From NCBI GenBank assembly GCA_017525605.1, contig JAFXSM010000016.1, positions 1-64,000 on the forward strand: DNA of 64,000 nucleotides, in the 5' to 3' direction. Of the stretch, positions 8,107 through 18,000 are shown piece by piece. A program made the position numbers and the translations under genes. The stretch's first letter is position 1, and every line of letters starts with the position of its first letter. Under the pieces are notes generated by a model. That model did not search any database. It was not told the origin of the DNA and worked only from the letters and a program-made list of their open reading frames with translations. Source of the stretch: Treponema sp. (GTDB taxonomy: Bacteria; Spirochaetota; Spirochaetia; Treponematales; Treponemataceae).

Positions 8107-8644
8107 AACCAATGAATCTACTGACTGATGAAAAGGCGCTGTCTGTTGCCTCTGCAGATGAAATGTTCTCATGGGCAGAAAGTCGTTTTTCCCACAGAAC
8201 TTCTTTTTCTTTATCGGTCAGATTTGCTTTCCTATAATTTTTCCAGTCATCGTGCTTTTTAAGCCGTGCCAAACATTCATCTCCAGAAATATCCGTTGCA
8301 GGAATTTTTTCTTCGTGGGCAAGAAACCACACTTCTATACAAGGTCTGCTCAACAATGCATCTGCATCGCAATTCTTGATGTTTTCAACGACATTCTGAA
8401 CATCGGCATCATACATCAAAAAACAGGCGATGTTTTCCGTACTGGTGATTTTCAATTCCTTCTTGTATCGGTTTATGAGCTTTTGATTTACCTGCTGCCC
8501 CACTACTTTTGAAACAATTTTTATCGGAAGCCGATATTTTTGTTTCAAGTGTTCTACATACAAAGCCTCTGTCTCACCCTCGCACAAAACAAGGATGACA
8601 GGTTTCATTTTTCGTGCAGGACGGGAGTTTTTATGTTGCACCAT
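8069..8644 (-). CDS. rloB: RloB family Toprim protein (AbiLii-like)
   Basis: A protein of about 191 residues of the RloB family. Counted from the GTG at 8650, the Toprim-like signature is VLCEGETEALYVEHL (E24, E26) followed by FLMYDADVQ (D81, D83); SRPCIEVWFLAHEE is the usual RloB motif near the middle. With RloA it forms an ATPase plus Toprim-nuclease pair like lactococcal AbiL and, more distantly, PARIS (AriA/AriB): by analogy an abortive-infection effector held in check by the ATPase. I prefer the ATG at 8644 (GGGGAG 5 bases ahead); a GTG at 8650 overlapping the rloA stop as GTGA is the alternative. The C-terminus ends a few codons into former hsdM sequence, so the last ~9 residues are probably not original. 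Confidence 0.85.
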   Translation of the reverse strand: MVQHKNSRPARKMKPVILVLCEGETEALYVEHLKQKYRLPIKIVSKVVGQQVNQKLINRYKKELKITSTENIACFLMYDADVQNVVENIKNCDADALLSRPCIEVWFLAHEEKIPATDISGDECLARLKKHDDWKNYRKANLTDKEKEVLWEKRLSAHENISSAEATDSAFSSVSRFIGFLENRSQRPQLN

Positions 8645-8646
8645 AC

Positions 8647-9918
8647 TCACTCCCCGAAAAGCTTTCGGATTTCTTCCACAGAAGCCGTGACATAAGGAAC
8701 GGCGTCAAAGCGGCCTTGCAGATAGCCTTTTTCGGCATCCATGTTTTCGCGGAAGTCCTTGAAGTCAAAGAGAGAATAAAAATCCGTTGAGCCGTCTTCT
8801 TTTTTGTTTGTAAAACAAATCTGGTCCCTGCGGAATTTTTTGACATTTATGAGGTTTGTGTTATGGCTCGTAAAAAGAAGTTGTGCGCCCTTAGAAGCAT
8901 GAACCATCGAGATTATGAATTCCGCAAGCTCGGTATGAAGACTCAAATCAAATTCATCAACAACCAAGGTTTTTCCACGCTTGCAAATATCCAGAAGAAC
9001 AAGCAGAAGGTTAAAAAGCTGGACTGTTCCCGCTGATTCTTCTGCATACAAATCAAATTTCACGCTTGTATTTCTTTTGTGAGTCGTTATGAAGCGTACA
9101 ATCGATTCTGTTTCCACTGCCGGAATGCTCGGAATCATATTTCTTCCAAATTGCAAATATGCCGGGGGAACAGGAATGTTTACGCGTTCTCGCTTGACTT
9201 CAACATCGCTTATATCGCTGTCAGCCATCTGCAGCGCCTTCAATAAAATCGTCTTGTATGACTTAAACAGATTTACGGCGTATGCATCGGGAACCTGCGG
9301 CACTCCGACATAAAATTCTGTCAAAAAGAAATTGTAAATCTTTTTTGCAAGTTCCCTGTCCATTTGGCTTGCGCGGCTGATAAAAAGAGTGGTTCGCCCG
9401 GTACTCTGAGCCACATCCATCGGCTTTACAAAGAATCCGTCAGCAAAAGAAAAAATCTCAGACTTAGGTTTTCCAACCTGTTCGTTGCGCGTAAAAATCT
9501 TTGCCCTGCGTTTTCCGGGATAGTGATAGAGGCTTTCGGAAATAATTTCCTTGCGGGTCAGAGAAAAAGAATATTCATATTCAGTGCCGTCACAGACAAA
9601 ATTGATGCAGAAACTGCTGGGCTTTTCATGGTATCCGTCAAACTTGAACGGCATAAAATTAAAGACTGAGCCTTCGTTGTTCAAATAAGAATCCAGCACA
9701 AGACGATTGCAAAAAAGAAGCGCCTTATAGATGCTTGATTTTCCGGAAGCGTTGGGGCCGAAAATCCCCATTGTCTTCAGGTACTTTTTTCCGCCCTCGG
9801 TAAATATGTTGTCCGACAGAGCCTTTGCACCTTCCGTTCCAATCCGTTCCGCCGCAAAATCTACCGTCAGCGGCTCTTTTACCGAATAAAAATTGCCAAT
9901 AGTAAATTTCAACAGCAC
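8647..9918 (-). CDS. rloA: RloA-like AAA/ABC-type ATPase (AbiLi-like)
   Basis: A 423-residue ATPase of the AAA_15/RloA group. Visible motifs: IGNFYSVKEPLTVDF (the usual start of SMC/OLD-like heads), Walker A GPNASGKSS (residues about 54-62), signature-like AEESAGTVQLFNLL, Walker B TLVVDEFDLSLH and the switch histidine in LLFTSHNTNL. No coiled-coil arm is evident. It is predicted to be the sensor/regulatory half of the RloA-RloB defence pair. The start is a GTG behind AGAGG with a 6-base spacer; a sigma70-type promoter lies just upstream, and rloB follows with overlapping stop/start. Codon use is intermediate between the AT-rich island and native genes. Confidence 0.88.
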   Translation of the reverse strand: MLLKFTIGNFYSVKEPLTVDFAAERIGTEGAKALSDNIFTEGGKKYLKTMGIFGPNASGKSSIYKALLFCNRLVLDSYLNNEGSVFNFMPFKFDGYHEKPSSFCINFVCDGTEYEYSFSLTRKEIISESLYHYPGKRRAKIFTRNEQVGKPKSEIFSFADGFFVKPMDVAQSTGRTTLFISRASQMDRELAKKIYNFFLTEFYVGVPQVPDAYAVNLFKSYKTILLKALQMADSDISDVEVKRERVNIPVPPAYLQFGRNMIPSIPAVETESIVRFITTHKRNTSVKFDLYAEESAGTVQLFNLLLVLLDICKRGKTLVVDEFDLSLHTELAEFIISMVHASKGAQLLFTSHNTNLINVKKFRRDQICFTNKKEDGSTDFYSLFDFKDFRENMDAEKGYLQGRFDAVPYVTASVEEIRKLFGE

Positions 9919-9930
9919 GAAACACCTCTT

Positions 9931-9976
9931 TTTGTAGATTTTCTACAAATATAGCATATTTAGATGAAAAAATCAA
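9931..9976 (-). promoter_or_regulatory. Promoter of rloAB with a palindrome over the start site
   Basis: On the minus strand TTGATT (9976-9971), a 17-base spacer and TATATT (9953-9948) make a near-consensus promoter. Immediately downstream lies a perfect inverted repeat, TTTGTAGA (9931-9938) and TCTACAAA (9942-9949), which overlaps the -10 and the expected start of transcription. It fits an autorepression operator; the binding protein is unknown. Confidence 0.65.
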
Positions 9977-10094
9977 GATATTGGCGAATATTCAGCAGTG
10001 TAGATGGACACGCTGTATTTTTCGGATATGAATTTATTTTTCTCATGATACAAACAATCTAACCATTAAAAATTACTTAAAATATTTATGTAAA

Positions 10095-10119
10095 AAACAA
10101 AAAAGCATTTAATATGCTT
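10095..10119 (-). terminator. Weak terminator-like hairpin, minus strand
   Basis: AAGCAT/ATGCTT stem (10103-10108 with 10114-10119), 5-base loop, followed on the minus strand by TTTTGTTTTTT. It lies ~80 bases downstream of the small frame ending at 10199. The rest of 9977-10198 is AT-rich and shows no gene. Confidence 0.45.
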
Positions 10120-10198
10120 GCTTCTCTTTTTGACAAAACAACTTCTTTACAAAAAATATCTACAAATCAAAGAAGCGACAATCAATACCACTTTGTAC

Positions 10199-10363
10199 TT
10201 ACGAGTTTAATTTTTTCTCAAGAATAGTCACTCTTGAATTAATTAATTCTTCTGAAAAATCGTGATTAGGTACATATGCAATTATATACTTTTTTTTATC
10301 CTTTCTTGCGATTAAAATACGACGTGAACCACTATGATTATCTTTATAACCACAATACTTCAT
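10199..10363 (-). pseudogene. Small AT-rich frame at the island edge, probably a gene remnant
   Basis: Fifty-four codons from an ATG at 10363 (MKYCGYKDNHSGSRRILIAR and a lysine-rich middle, ending in TILEKKLNS). There is no ribosome site before the ATG, and the frame continues upstream without a stop as PRLDVID until it enters the native NYN gene on the other strand. That pattern suggests the 3' end of a longer gene cut at the island boundary near 10390. Function not recognised. Confidence 0.4.
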
Positions 10364-10392
10364 ATCAATTACATCTAATCGAGGTATAGCGA

Positions 10393-11193
10393 ATGGAAGA
10401 ACAGGGACAGAAGCGAATCGCGCTCTTGATAGACGCGGAGAACACTCAGTACGACAAGCTTGAGGCGGTGCTGCAGGAGATTTCGGCATACGGCTACATC
10501 ATCACGAAGAGGGCATACGGAGACTGGACGGCGAACGCGCTCAAGCACTGGCCGGACGTTCTGAACAGGAACGCAATCCAGCCGATTCAGCAGTTCTCGT
10601 ACACGAAGGGCAAAAACTCAAGCGACTCGGCGCTCATAATCGACGCGATGGACCTGCTCTACACGAAGAGGTTCGACACTTTCGTGGTGGTCTCAAGCGA
10701 CAGCGATTTCACCCGCCTTGTGACTAGGCTCCGCGAGGACGAGATTTTCGTCATCGGAGTCGGAAAGCTCACGACCCCGGAATCGTTCGTGAAGGCCTGC
10801 AACGACTTTCTCTATCTTGAGAACCTGGACGAGGGCGACGACGACAGCGTGGACGGACAAGCGGCGGCAGACGGACAGAACCACGCCCAAAACACGAACG
10901 GAAAAGAGAAGAGCAGGAACGAGAAGACCGAGCGTTTCAATTCCGAAAAGGCGAAGATAATCAACAAGCTCAAGAAGGCCGCGGAGAAGTACGGAGACGA
11001 CGAGGGCTGGACGGAAGTGAGCAAGGCCGGCTCCCTCATCAAGCGGCAGGTCTCAAGCTTCGACACCAGAAACTACGGCTTCTCCACGCTCGTAAAGCTC
11101 ATCGAGGCGTTGAACAAGACGTTCGAGGTATCGCGCACCCCCACCGGCAACGGAAAGTCGCTCATGGTCGAGTACAGGGTCATGCAGAAATAA
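10393..11193 (+). CDS. NYN-domain (LabA/DUF88) protein with C-terminal OST-HTH/LOTUS domain
   Basis: A 266-residue cytoplasmic protein. Residues about 8-140 are a PIN-like NYN domain, with acidic metal-site residues in ALLIDAENTQ, SSDSALIIDAMDLL and VVVSSDSDFTRL. A charged low-complexity linker (about 143-180) leads to a LOTUS/OST-HTH domain (about 183-262: KKAAEKYGDDEGWTEVSKAG, IKRQVSSFDTRNYGFSTL). This arrangement is common in bacterial LabA/DUF88 proteins, thought to be RNA-processing nucleases; substrate unknown. Ribosome site GAGGT precedes the ATG. GC content and codons are native, so this gene marks the right border of the AT-rich island. Confidence 0.88.
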   Translation: MEEQGQKRIALLIDAENTQYDKLEAVLQEISAYGYIITKRAYGDWTANALKHWPDVLNRNAIQPIQQFSYTKGKNSSDSALIIDAMDLLYTKRFDTFVVVSSDSDFTRLVTRLREDEIFVIGVGKLTTPESFVKACNDFLYLENLDEGDDDSVDGQAAADGQNHAQNTNGKEKSRNEKTERFNSEKAKIINKLKKAAEKYGDDEGWTEVSKAGSLIKRQVSSFDTRNYGFSTLVKLIEALNKTFEVSRTPTGNGKSLMVEYRVMQK

Positions 11194-11210
11194 GAAGCGG
11201 AGACAAAAAA

Positions 11211-11249
11211 AGTCGCAGCCCTTTTTGAAAGGAACTGCGACTTTTTTTT
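11211..11249 (+). terminator. Terminator of the NYN gene
   Basis: Stem AGTCGCAG (11211-11218) and CTGCGACT (11235-11242), then a T run. A close copy of this whole terminator lies at 11971-12021. Confidence 0.85.
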
Positions 11250-11343
11250 CATGCGTTCAATTTTGAAAATCCGCTCATGTGCAGAATTGTTAAAGTACGA
11301 GGCATGGCATTTTTCAACAGATTTACATTTCGTTAGTTTACTT

Positions 11344-11535
11344 TTAGACGAAAGCAACAATAGCTAGAACGATTAACGATATTATAGAGAGGACTTCACT
11401 TACAAAAAGGCAGCAAAAACACTCTACCACAATAGCTAAAATCATTAGTATTCCTAGCCCCGGATGCCCCGTAATAAAAAGCTTAATAATGCCTATTATT
11501 AAAATAAGAACAAGAATCCAAAATACTGCAAACAC
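11344..11535 (-). CDS. Small membrane protein with two predicted transmembrane segments
   Basis: Sixty-three residues, almost entirely hydrophobic, with two membrane spans (about 3-21 and 27-62, possibly a third) around a short TGHPG turn. It starts at a GTG behind an excellent ribosome site (AAGGTGGTGAT), 15 bases after the stop of the zinc-ribbon gene upstream, so the two form an operon. AT-rich. No family recognised. Confidence 0.6.
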   Translation of the reverse strand: MFAVFWILVLILIIGIIKLFITGHPGLGILMILAIVVECFCCLFVSEVLSIISLIVLAIVAFV

Positions 11536-11550
11536 TTTTAATCACCACCT

Positions 11551-11829
11551 TTAGTTCAAGAAATATCGCTTTATTTCGTTCCAATTCGCACTTTCTCGAA
11601 TGTCATAATCACATCCGCAATCTTCATTTTCGCATTCGATAGGAAGTTGAACAGGAGAGCAAAGTTGTTTGTTTTCGATGCCTTCAAATTCATGGATTAC
11701 AGATTTTAAATTGCCACTATTAAATCCATTCTCTAATTCAGATTTTGTGCTATCTAAATGCTCTTGTACTGAAAATGCAGATATCACATTTTCCGTACCA
11801 CATTGCGGACAAATAGTTTCTATTTCCAT
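11551..11829 (-). CDS. Small zinc-ribbon-like protein
   Basis: A 92-residue protein with an N-terminal CPQCG knuckle (residues 8-12) and a later Cys cluster ECENEDCGCDYDI that could supply the other metal ligands. Ribosome site AAGGAG lies 8 bases before the ATG. It precedes a small membrane protein in the same operon. The pair sits in an AT-rich cassette between two copies of a terminator. Function unknown; the likely fold is only a zinc ribbon by motif. Confidence 0.65.
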   Translation of the reverse strand: MEIETICPQCGTENVISAFSVQEHLDSTKSELENGFNSGNLKSVIHEFEGIENKQLCSPVQLPIECENEDCGCDYDIRESANWNEIKRYFLN

Positions 11830-11860
11830 ATAAATTCTCCTTTAGATTTTTTGTCATAAT

Positions 11861-11937
11861 TTGTCGCGAAACAAGCGTAAGCGAAGTTTCGCGACAATAC
11901 GGTTAGTCAATCGTATTGTCCACTATATAGTGGACAA
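11861..11937 (-). promoter_or_regulatory. Two strong inverted repeats upstream of the zinc-ribbon/membrane operon
   Basis: First, TTGTCGCGAAAC (11861-11872) and GTTTCGCGACAA (11886-11897) are perfect 12-base arms around a 13-base loop. Second, 11916-11937 is a perfect 22-base palindrome with half site TTGTCCACTAT. The palindrome looks like a protein binding site; the long-arm repeat could be a leader hairpin or part of a mobile cassette. Both lie within 110 bases of the start at 11829. Confidence 0.6.
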
Positions 11938-11970
11938 AATTTTTCGCACTGTAAAAATATGAGTTTTCAT

Positions 11971-12014
11971 AAAAAAAATCGCAGCACCTTTAAAAAGACG
12001 CTGCGACTTTTTTT
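11971..12014 (-). terminator. Terminator of the Ig-repeat barrel protein gene (bidirectional)
   Basis: TCGCAGC (11979-11985) pairs with GCTGCGA (12000-12006); eight A on the plus strand (11971-11978) give the minus-strand T run, and T8 after 12007 serves the other direction. It follows the stop of the large minus-strand gene by ~30 bases. Confidence 0.8.
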
Positions 12015-12039
12015 TCATGCGCTAAATCTTATAAATCCG

Positions 12040-15000
12040 CTAGAAGACGTATGCCCGGAGTCCGAGCGAAATCTGCGGAACGAGGGTCGGAATCTCGTCG
12101 CTTGAAACGTCGGACGGGATGAACCAGAACTGACCTTCCGTGTACATCGAGAACGTCCTGAATTTCTTCGCGTGCCTGTCCCTTGTGACTTTCGGGAATT
12201 CGAGCTGAATGAGCATCGCAGACAAAATCTGGTCAGAACCGGAACCAGAATCGCTGAAGTGGCTGAAGTTTGCACCGAGCGACAAGTTCAGGCTGAGCCA
12301 TTCCCAGTCAGGGCCGAGATAAGAGCGGAACGGAATGTAGAGGACGTTCGCAAGGAGCTTGAGCCCGAACACATTTCCGCCGTAACGGAGCGTTGTCTTC
12401 GTGAACGTGTCGCGCTGTGCCTGCGTGAACTGTCCGAACTGGAACTGGAGTTTTACGTTGTCATCGAAGAACGAAAGACCAGCACCGACTGAGTAGAGCG
12501 TCGCGCCCCAGAACTGTGCGTCAAAGTACAATCCCTGAATGAATCCCGGAATCTCGTAAGAAGACTTGTCGCCCTTTCTGAGCGCAAGCTCAACGCTCTT
12601 AAGCTCGATATCGTCATGCGAAAGACCGCTGAATTCGAGCGCCTGGTTGTATCTGCCGCCGACTCCAGGGCTGATGAGCTTGACAGTCGGCTTAGTGCTG
12701 TCAACCTGAACGATGCATCGTGTGACTGCGATTTCGCCGTTGTTCATGCGCGCGCGGACGAGCAGGAAGTGGAATCCTTCCGCAATGTCCTCGTTCTCAA
12801 TTCTGTACTTCCATTTTGACTTTTCAGTGAGCGTCTTCCAGCTTCTTCCGTTGTCAAGGCTCAGCTGAATCTTGTCGATTGACTTCGCCTCAAGCTCCTG
12901 AACTCTCTCTTCATGCTTTCTCTTCGAAACGGATTTGTCCTTCGCGGCAAGCTTTTCTTCTTCCGAAACGACATATCCAGCCTCACCGCGAATGTACGGG
13001 CGGTCGATAGCAAAGTCACCGTAAGTGAAATTGTCAATCGTAATCCACGGGCCGTACTGGTTGTAAATCAGATACTGCTCGTTCGAAACGATTGTCTTGC
13101 CGTTGTCGAGAGTCGCGATTACTTTGATTTTGTGCTGACCGTCCGCCATGAGCGTGTTGTCAACGCGGAACTTGTAGTAGCCAGAATCGCTCAATGTCGT
13201 CTCGCCAATCTCGTTTCCGTCAGAGTAAAGTTTGAGCGCGGTGATTTTCACTGTATCGGCGCATTTCGCTGTTCCGTAAATGTTGAATACGGACTGAACG
13301 TGCTCGCCGTTGAGCGGATAGAGCAAGTCGACTTTCGCAATCGGAGAAGTCTTGTCCAGCCTGATGTTGCGGCTTACGCGCGTGATGTTGTCGGCAACGT
13401 CGCGACCTGTAAGCTCAATGTTGTAGAATCCGTCCGCCAAACTTGAGATGTCCAAAACCTGCGTGATGATTGCAGAAGGAATCAAATTCGTCTTCGCAAG
13501 ATTTGTGGCAACAGTCTTTCCGTCAAGGCTTCTGATTGTGATGAACAATTCGGTGAGCTTGATGTTGTCAGTCGTCTGACCTGAGAAGAAGAGATTTCCT
13601 GTAGAAACAGAGTCGTCAAGCGGAAGCTCAAGTTCGATTTCAGGAGCGGTATTGTCGATATTGATGAGCGAAGAATAGAGACCTTCGATTCCGTACCAGT
13701 CAACAATCTTGATGAACACAACATGAGTTCCGTCTTCGATCACCCTTGTGTCGAATTCGTAGCTCCAGTTGCACTTTTTCTCCTCGTGAGAATAATTTCC
13801 GATTGCCTCGTCGTAAGAGTTGCCGTTGTCGAGCGAGACGTAAACCATCTTGATTCCGTTCTCGTCGGTAGCGTCTCCGGTGAGCTTGATTGTGTTTCTG
13901 ACAGTCTCCGTGATTTCCGGCGTGAGAAGCTGACCTTTCGGCTCTTCAAGAGAAATCTTGAAACTTCGTGTGACTTCTTTTCCCTTAACGCCGTTGATAT
14001 CGACTGCGAAGACCGTGACTGTATGCTCGTTGTCCGTCATCGACTTAATCGGAACGTCGATTGAGAAGCTGTTGTCGTAAACAGGAAGCTCCTCGTACTC
14101 GCCGTTGTCGAGTTTCCATGAGACCTTGCTCTTTCCGTCATCGTCGATGAGCGTTCCAGAAATGTTGAAATCGCGCGTGAGAACTGCGTCCTCTTCAGGA
14201 AGGTTTATCGAAGCCACAGGCAAATCGCTTTCCAAATCAACCGAGAATTCCCATTCAGAAATTTTCGTTGAATTTCCGGCCTCGTCCGTGAACTCGAATG
14301 CCATCGCCGGGTCGAGCGGCTTGTCGAGTGTTCCGACGTGAGTGTTCACCATCGGAGAAATCTCAACGTCAACTTTTGCAGTTTTCAGCGAATATTCCGA
14401 TTTCGAAAGGCTTCCTTTGTCTTTTGCGAGGAATGCAATCGTGTTTTCGCCGTTTATGATATCGCCAGGAGCCGGAATGACGACTTTGACTTCCGGCGGC
14501 GTCACGTCTTTCTGAACTCCGACAGAATCAACTGTGACTTTTCCGGCTTTGTCAGTTGCGCGGACGAGAATCGTGCAGAGTCCTTCCTCCGCACTTTCGA
14601 ACGAGACAGGAACCTGAGTTCCATCCGCCTTGAACACATTCCACGTTGCGCCCTTATCAAGCGAATATTCAGTCTTGACGATTCCGTTTTCGTCAGTCGC
14701 TTCCGCAGAAAGCTTGAGCGAATTCTGAATCCACTGCTGGTATATAGGAGACGTGATTTTTACAACAGGCGCATGTGTGTCCACGAGAATGTTCACAGGC
14801 GCGGATGTGCATTCGTTTCCGACAGAATCCTTCACTTTCACGGAAACATTCTTGTAAAGTCCGTCTTTTTCGAATTTTACGATTATCTTTCTCGGATTTT
14901 CAGTCACAGAAGGAGCTTTTGCATCGATAGGCGCACCGCCCTCCGCGCTTTCAGTTTCGCTCGGAGGCGCAACATAGTCGCCAGTCACAACAGAAACTCC

Positions 15001-18000
15001 GCTCTGAGAACCGACAAGCGAAACTGTCACAGGCCCGTAGACATTCGCGAATCCTTCGAATTCAAGCGCATCGCTGAGAATCCAAGCTGCATCTGCCGTG
15101 CTGTACTCTGCGTTTTTCGGGTTCCAGTAGACTTTTGCGGAATCAGCGATTTTCGAAGCGGTCATGTCGCGGACGATTGCCACAGTTCCGCTGTACGTTG
15201 CAGTTCCGAGGTCAGTTTCCGCGTTCACCGTTATGCGCATGAGCCTTGAAGGCTGATTTCCGATTGTGAATTCCGCAGAGTAAATATTCTCGCCGGAAGG
15301 AACGGCCTGAATACTGTTACCGGAAGATTTTTCCTCGCCACCCGGAACTTTTTCGCCCTCGATTTTGTAAGAGACATTTTTTACAGGAATCTTCGACTCG
15401 ATTTCGACTTTCACAGGGATATCCGCCGCGTCTTTTGCCATCACGAACGTCATTCCGTTTGCGAACGCCAAATCACCGATTTTTCTTATGAAGACTTTTG
15501 CGGTGCTTACGGCTTTCACCTCGTGGTTCGATACGACAGGCTGTTTTCCGCCGAAATCAACGGACGCGCTGAATTTCATCACGGCAGTCGTGATTGAACT
15601 CCGCTCGAATTTTCTGAATCCGCCAGAAAGCTCGTTCGTTCCCTGATATGCGCTCGCGCAGTAGATTTCCTCTGCGTCAACCCAGCGGACTTGCGGGTCA
15701 GAGGCTGCGACCTGCTTTCCTTTTGCGTCCTTGCCGGTCGCCTTCACTTTCGTGACAAAGAATGCATCCGTCGCTTTTTCGCCGTTGTCAACGACAAGCT
15801 CGATTACAGAAATTCCGTCGTTGAAAGAAGAGAACGGAATCTCAAAAGAGAATTCTTTTTCAGGAGTTCTTCCAGCAGGAACCGGAAGGCTCACGAATTC
15901 GCTTGCAACAGCGGAATCCGAAAGCTTCGTCATTTTGTTTCCGGCAGCAGAATCGTAATTGCAGCCGAAAGAATAAATTTTATATCCGAGAGTTTTTACG
16001 GCAGCGACTGAATTCAGTTTTCCTTTGAATTTCAGAGTCTGCTCAGGAACAACGACATCAGGCTTTGCAGGAATTTCCGCTTCCGGGTTCTCTGCCTTGA
16101 GTTTTTCGACTTCCTCTGCATATTTTTCGTCGTTCTCTGCTTCTGCGGCTGCCTTCGCCTCGTTGAACAATTTCTCCAAATCGAAGACCTGAAGCGACTG
16201 TTCGAGGGAAAGTGTCGGCTTGTCAACTTCCATCTTCGACTTCAAGATGAACGTCTGGCTGTCGAAAGTCTTGTTCTGGTCAGTCGTGACGCGGACTTTC
16301 ACAGGAGCTGAATCTCCGTCCGAATTTCCTGCGTTGATGTAGATTACGTTCTTTTTGAATTCGACAGTCGCGAAACGTGTGTCAGGAACGAATGCCACCG
16401 ACTTGATGTTTCCGACATCAGTTGAATTAAGGAAATATCCCGTAACAGGATTGTTTTTGTCGTTTATGATGACTGAATTTCCGTCCTCGCCAGGAAGAAT
16501 CCTTGAATCGTCAAAGACGACTCTTGGCGAGTCCGTCTCAATCTTCGTAAGGTTTTTCATGCTCACGAGCGTTCTGAACACGGAAGTGCGTCCGTAAATG
16601 TCAGTCGCGAAAACTTTTATCTGCACGATGCCCCACGGAGCTTCCGACAACGGAATCGAAAGAGAAAGTTTTTTGCTTTCAGGCGCAACTTCCGCGTTCT
16701 CCTCTGAAGAGGAATTTTCACCGCCAGAAACGACGTATTTCACGCTCTCAAGCGCGGCGTCCGATTTCACTGTCAAATCAAAATGAGGATTGTCTTCCGG
16801 GTGGAATTTCGCGCCGTACAAAACATTCGTGTCAAACGAAGGCGCTTTTCCTTTCGATGTGAATTCAACGGAAACTGCGTCACCCTTTATTCCGTGAATG
16901 TCAGTTGCATAAGCGGAAACCGTGTGCTTTCCGAAATTCAAATATGTGTCAGAAAGCGGAACATAAAAACTTCCGTGAGTCTCGACAGTCTTTTCTTCGC
17001 CGCCGTCAACTTTGTATGTTACAGAAGCGATTCCGTCATCATCAGTTGCGACTCCGCCAAGATAATACGAATTCGGCTCGCCGGACAAAGCTTCGCCTGC
17101 AGCCGGATATTCAATGTTCAGATTAGGCTTGTCCAAATCCTGATTCAGCGCGATGCTCTTTTTGATAGAAACAGTGTTTCCGAGAGTATCGACAGCGATT
17201 ATTTCAATCTCGCATGATTTTCCGCTGATTTTTCTTGTATCGACTTCCTTGTAAAAATACGGGTTTCCGGGAATCAGCTCGAAATCGCCGCTCTCGCCGT
17301 TGAATTTCCACGAAAGCTTCGAAAGTCCGATTTTATCCTTTGCGTATCCTGCGATTCCGAAAATTCCGTTGCAAATTTCGTCTTCCTCAGGAGAAAGAAT
17401 TTTCACGTCAGGCTTCGTGTTATCGATGAAGTAGAGATATGAATAGACTGATTTTGAGCCCATCTTGTCGGCAGCCTTGAACCATACCACGGCAGGGCCA
17501 TCAGGGAATTTTCTTGTGTCGATTGGAATCTCGAAATTCCAGACATCGGCCTTTTTGTCGTACTTGAGCTTTATCGGAAAGAATTCATCTCCGCCGTCAA
17601 CTGAATAATCGAGGGAAACAATTCCGTTGCCGTCGTAGACAGTTCCTGACAGTGTGACTTTTCCTGAGACAAGCTCTCCGATTTCGTGGTTCATCACGGC
17701 AGTGACAGGCTGTCGTCTGTCGAGGTTCCATGTGACTTTCACGCGCTTACCGACAGCTTCTTTCTTGCCCTCGTCAACCTGAAAGTCCTCGCCGTAAACT
17801 TCGATTGTGTGCGGGCCTTCGTCAAGCTCTGTCGTGTCCAGATAATACGACCAGAACTGAGTTCCGTTTGCGAGAACTTTGTGCTCCTCGTCGCCGTCAA
17901 AGATGAGCCAGACGCGCTTAGGCTTTCCGTCGTTATCATCATCAATACAAGTTCCGACGATGTTCAGGTTGCCCGGAACGCGCATATTCGGCTGCGGGTT

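Noticed and set aside
14338-15249. 303-codon plus-strand frame inside the Ig-repeat barrel gene
   Set aside because: Shadow of the minus-strand gene; rich in Arg, Cys and Phe, no ribosome site or recognisable motif.
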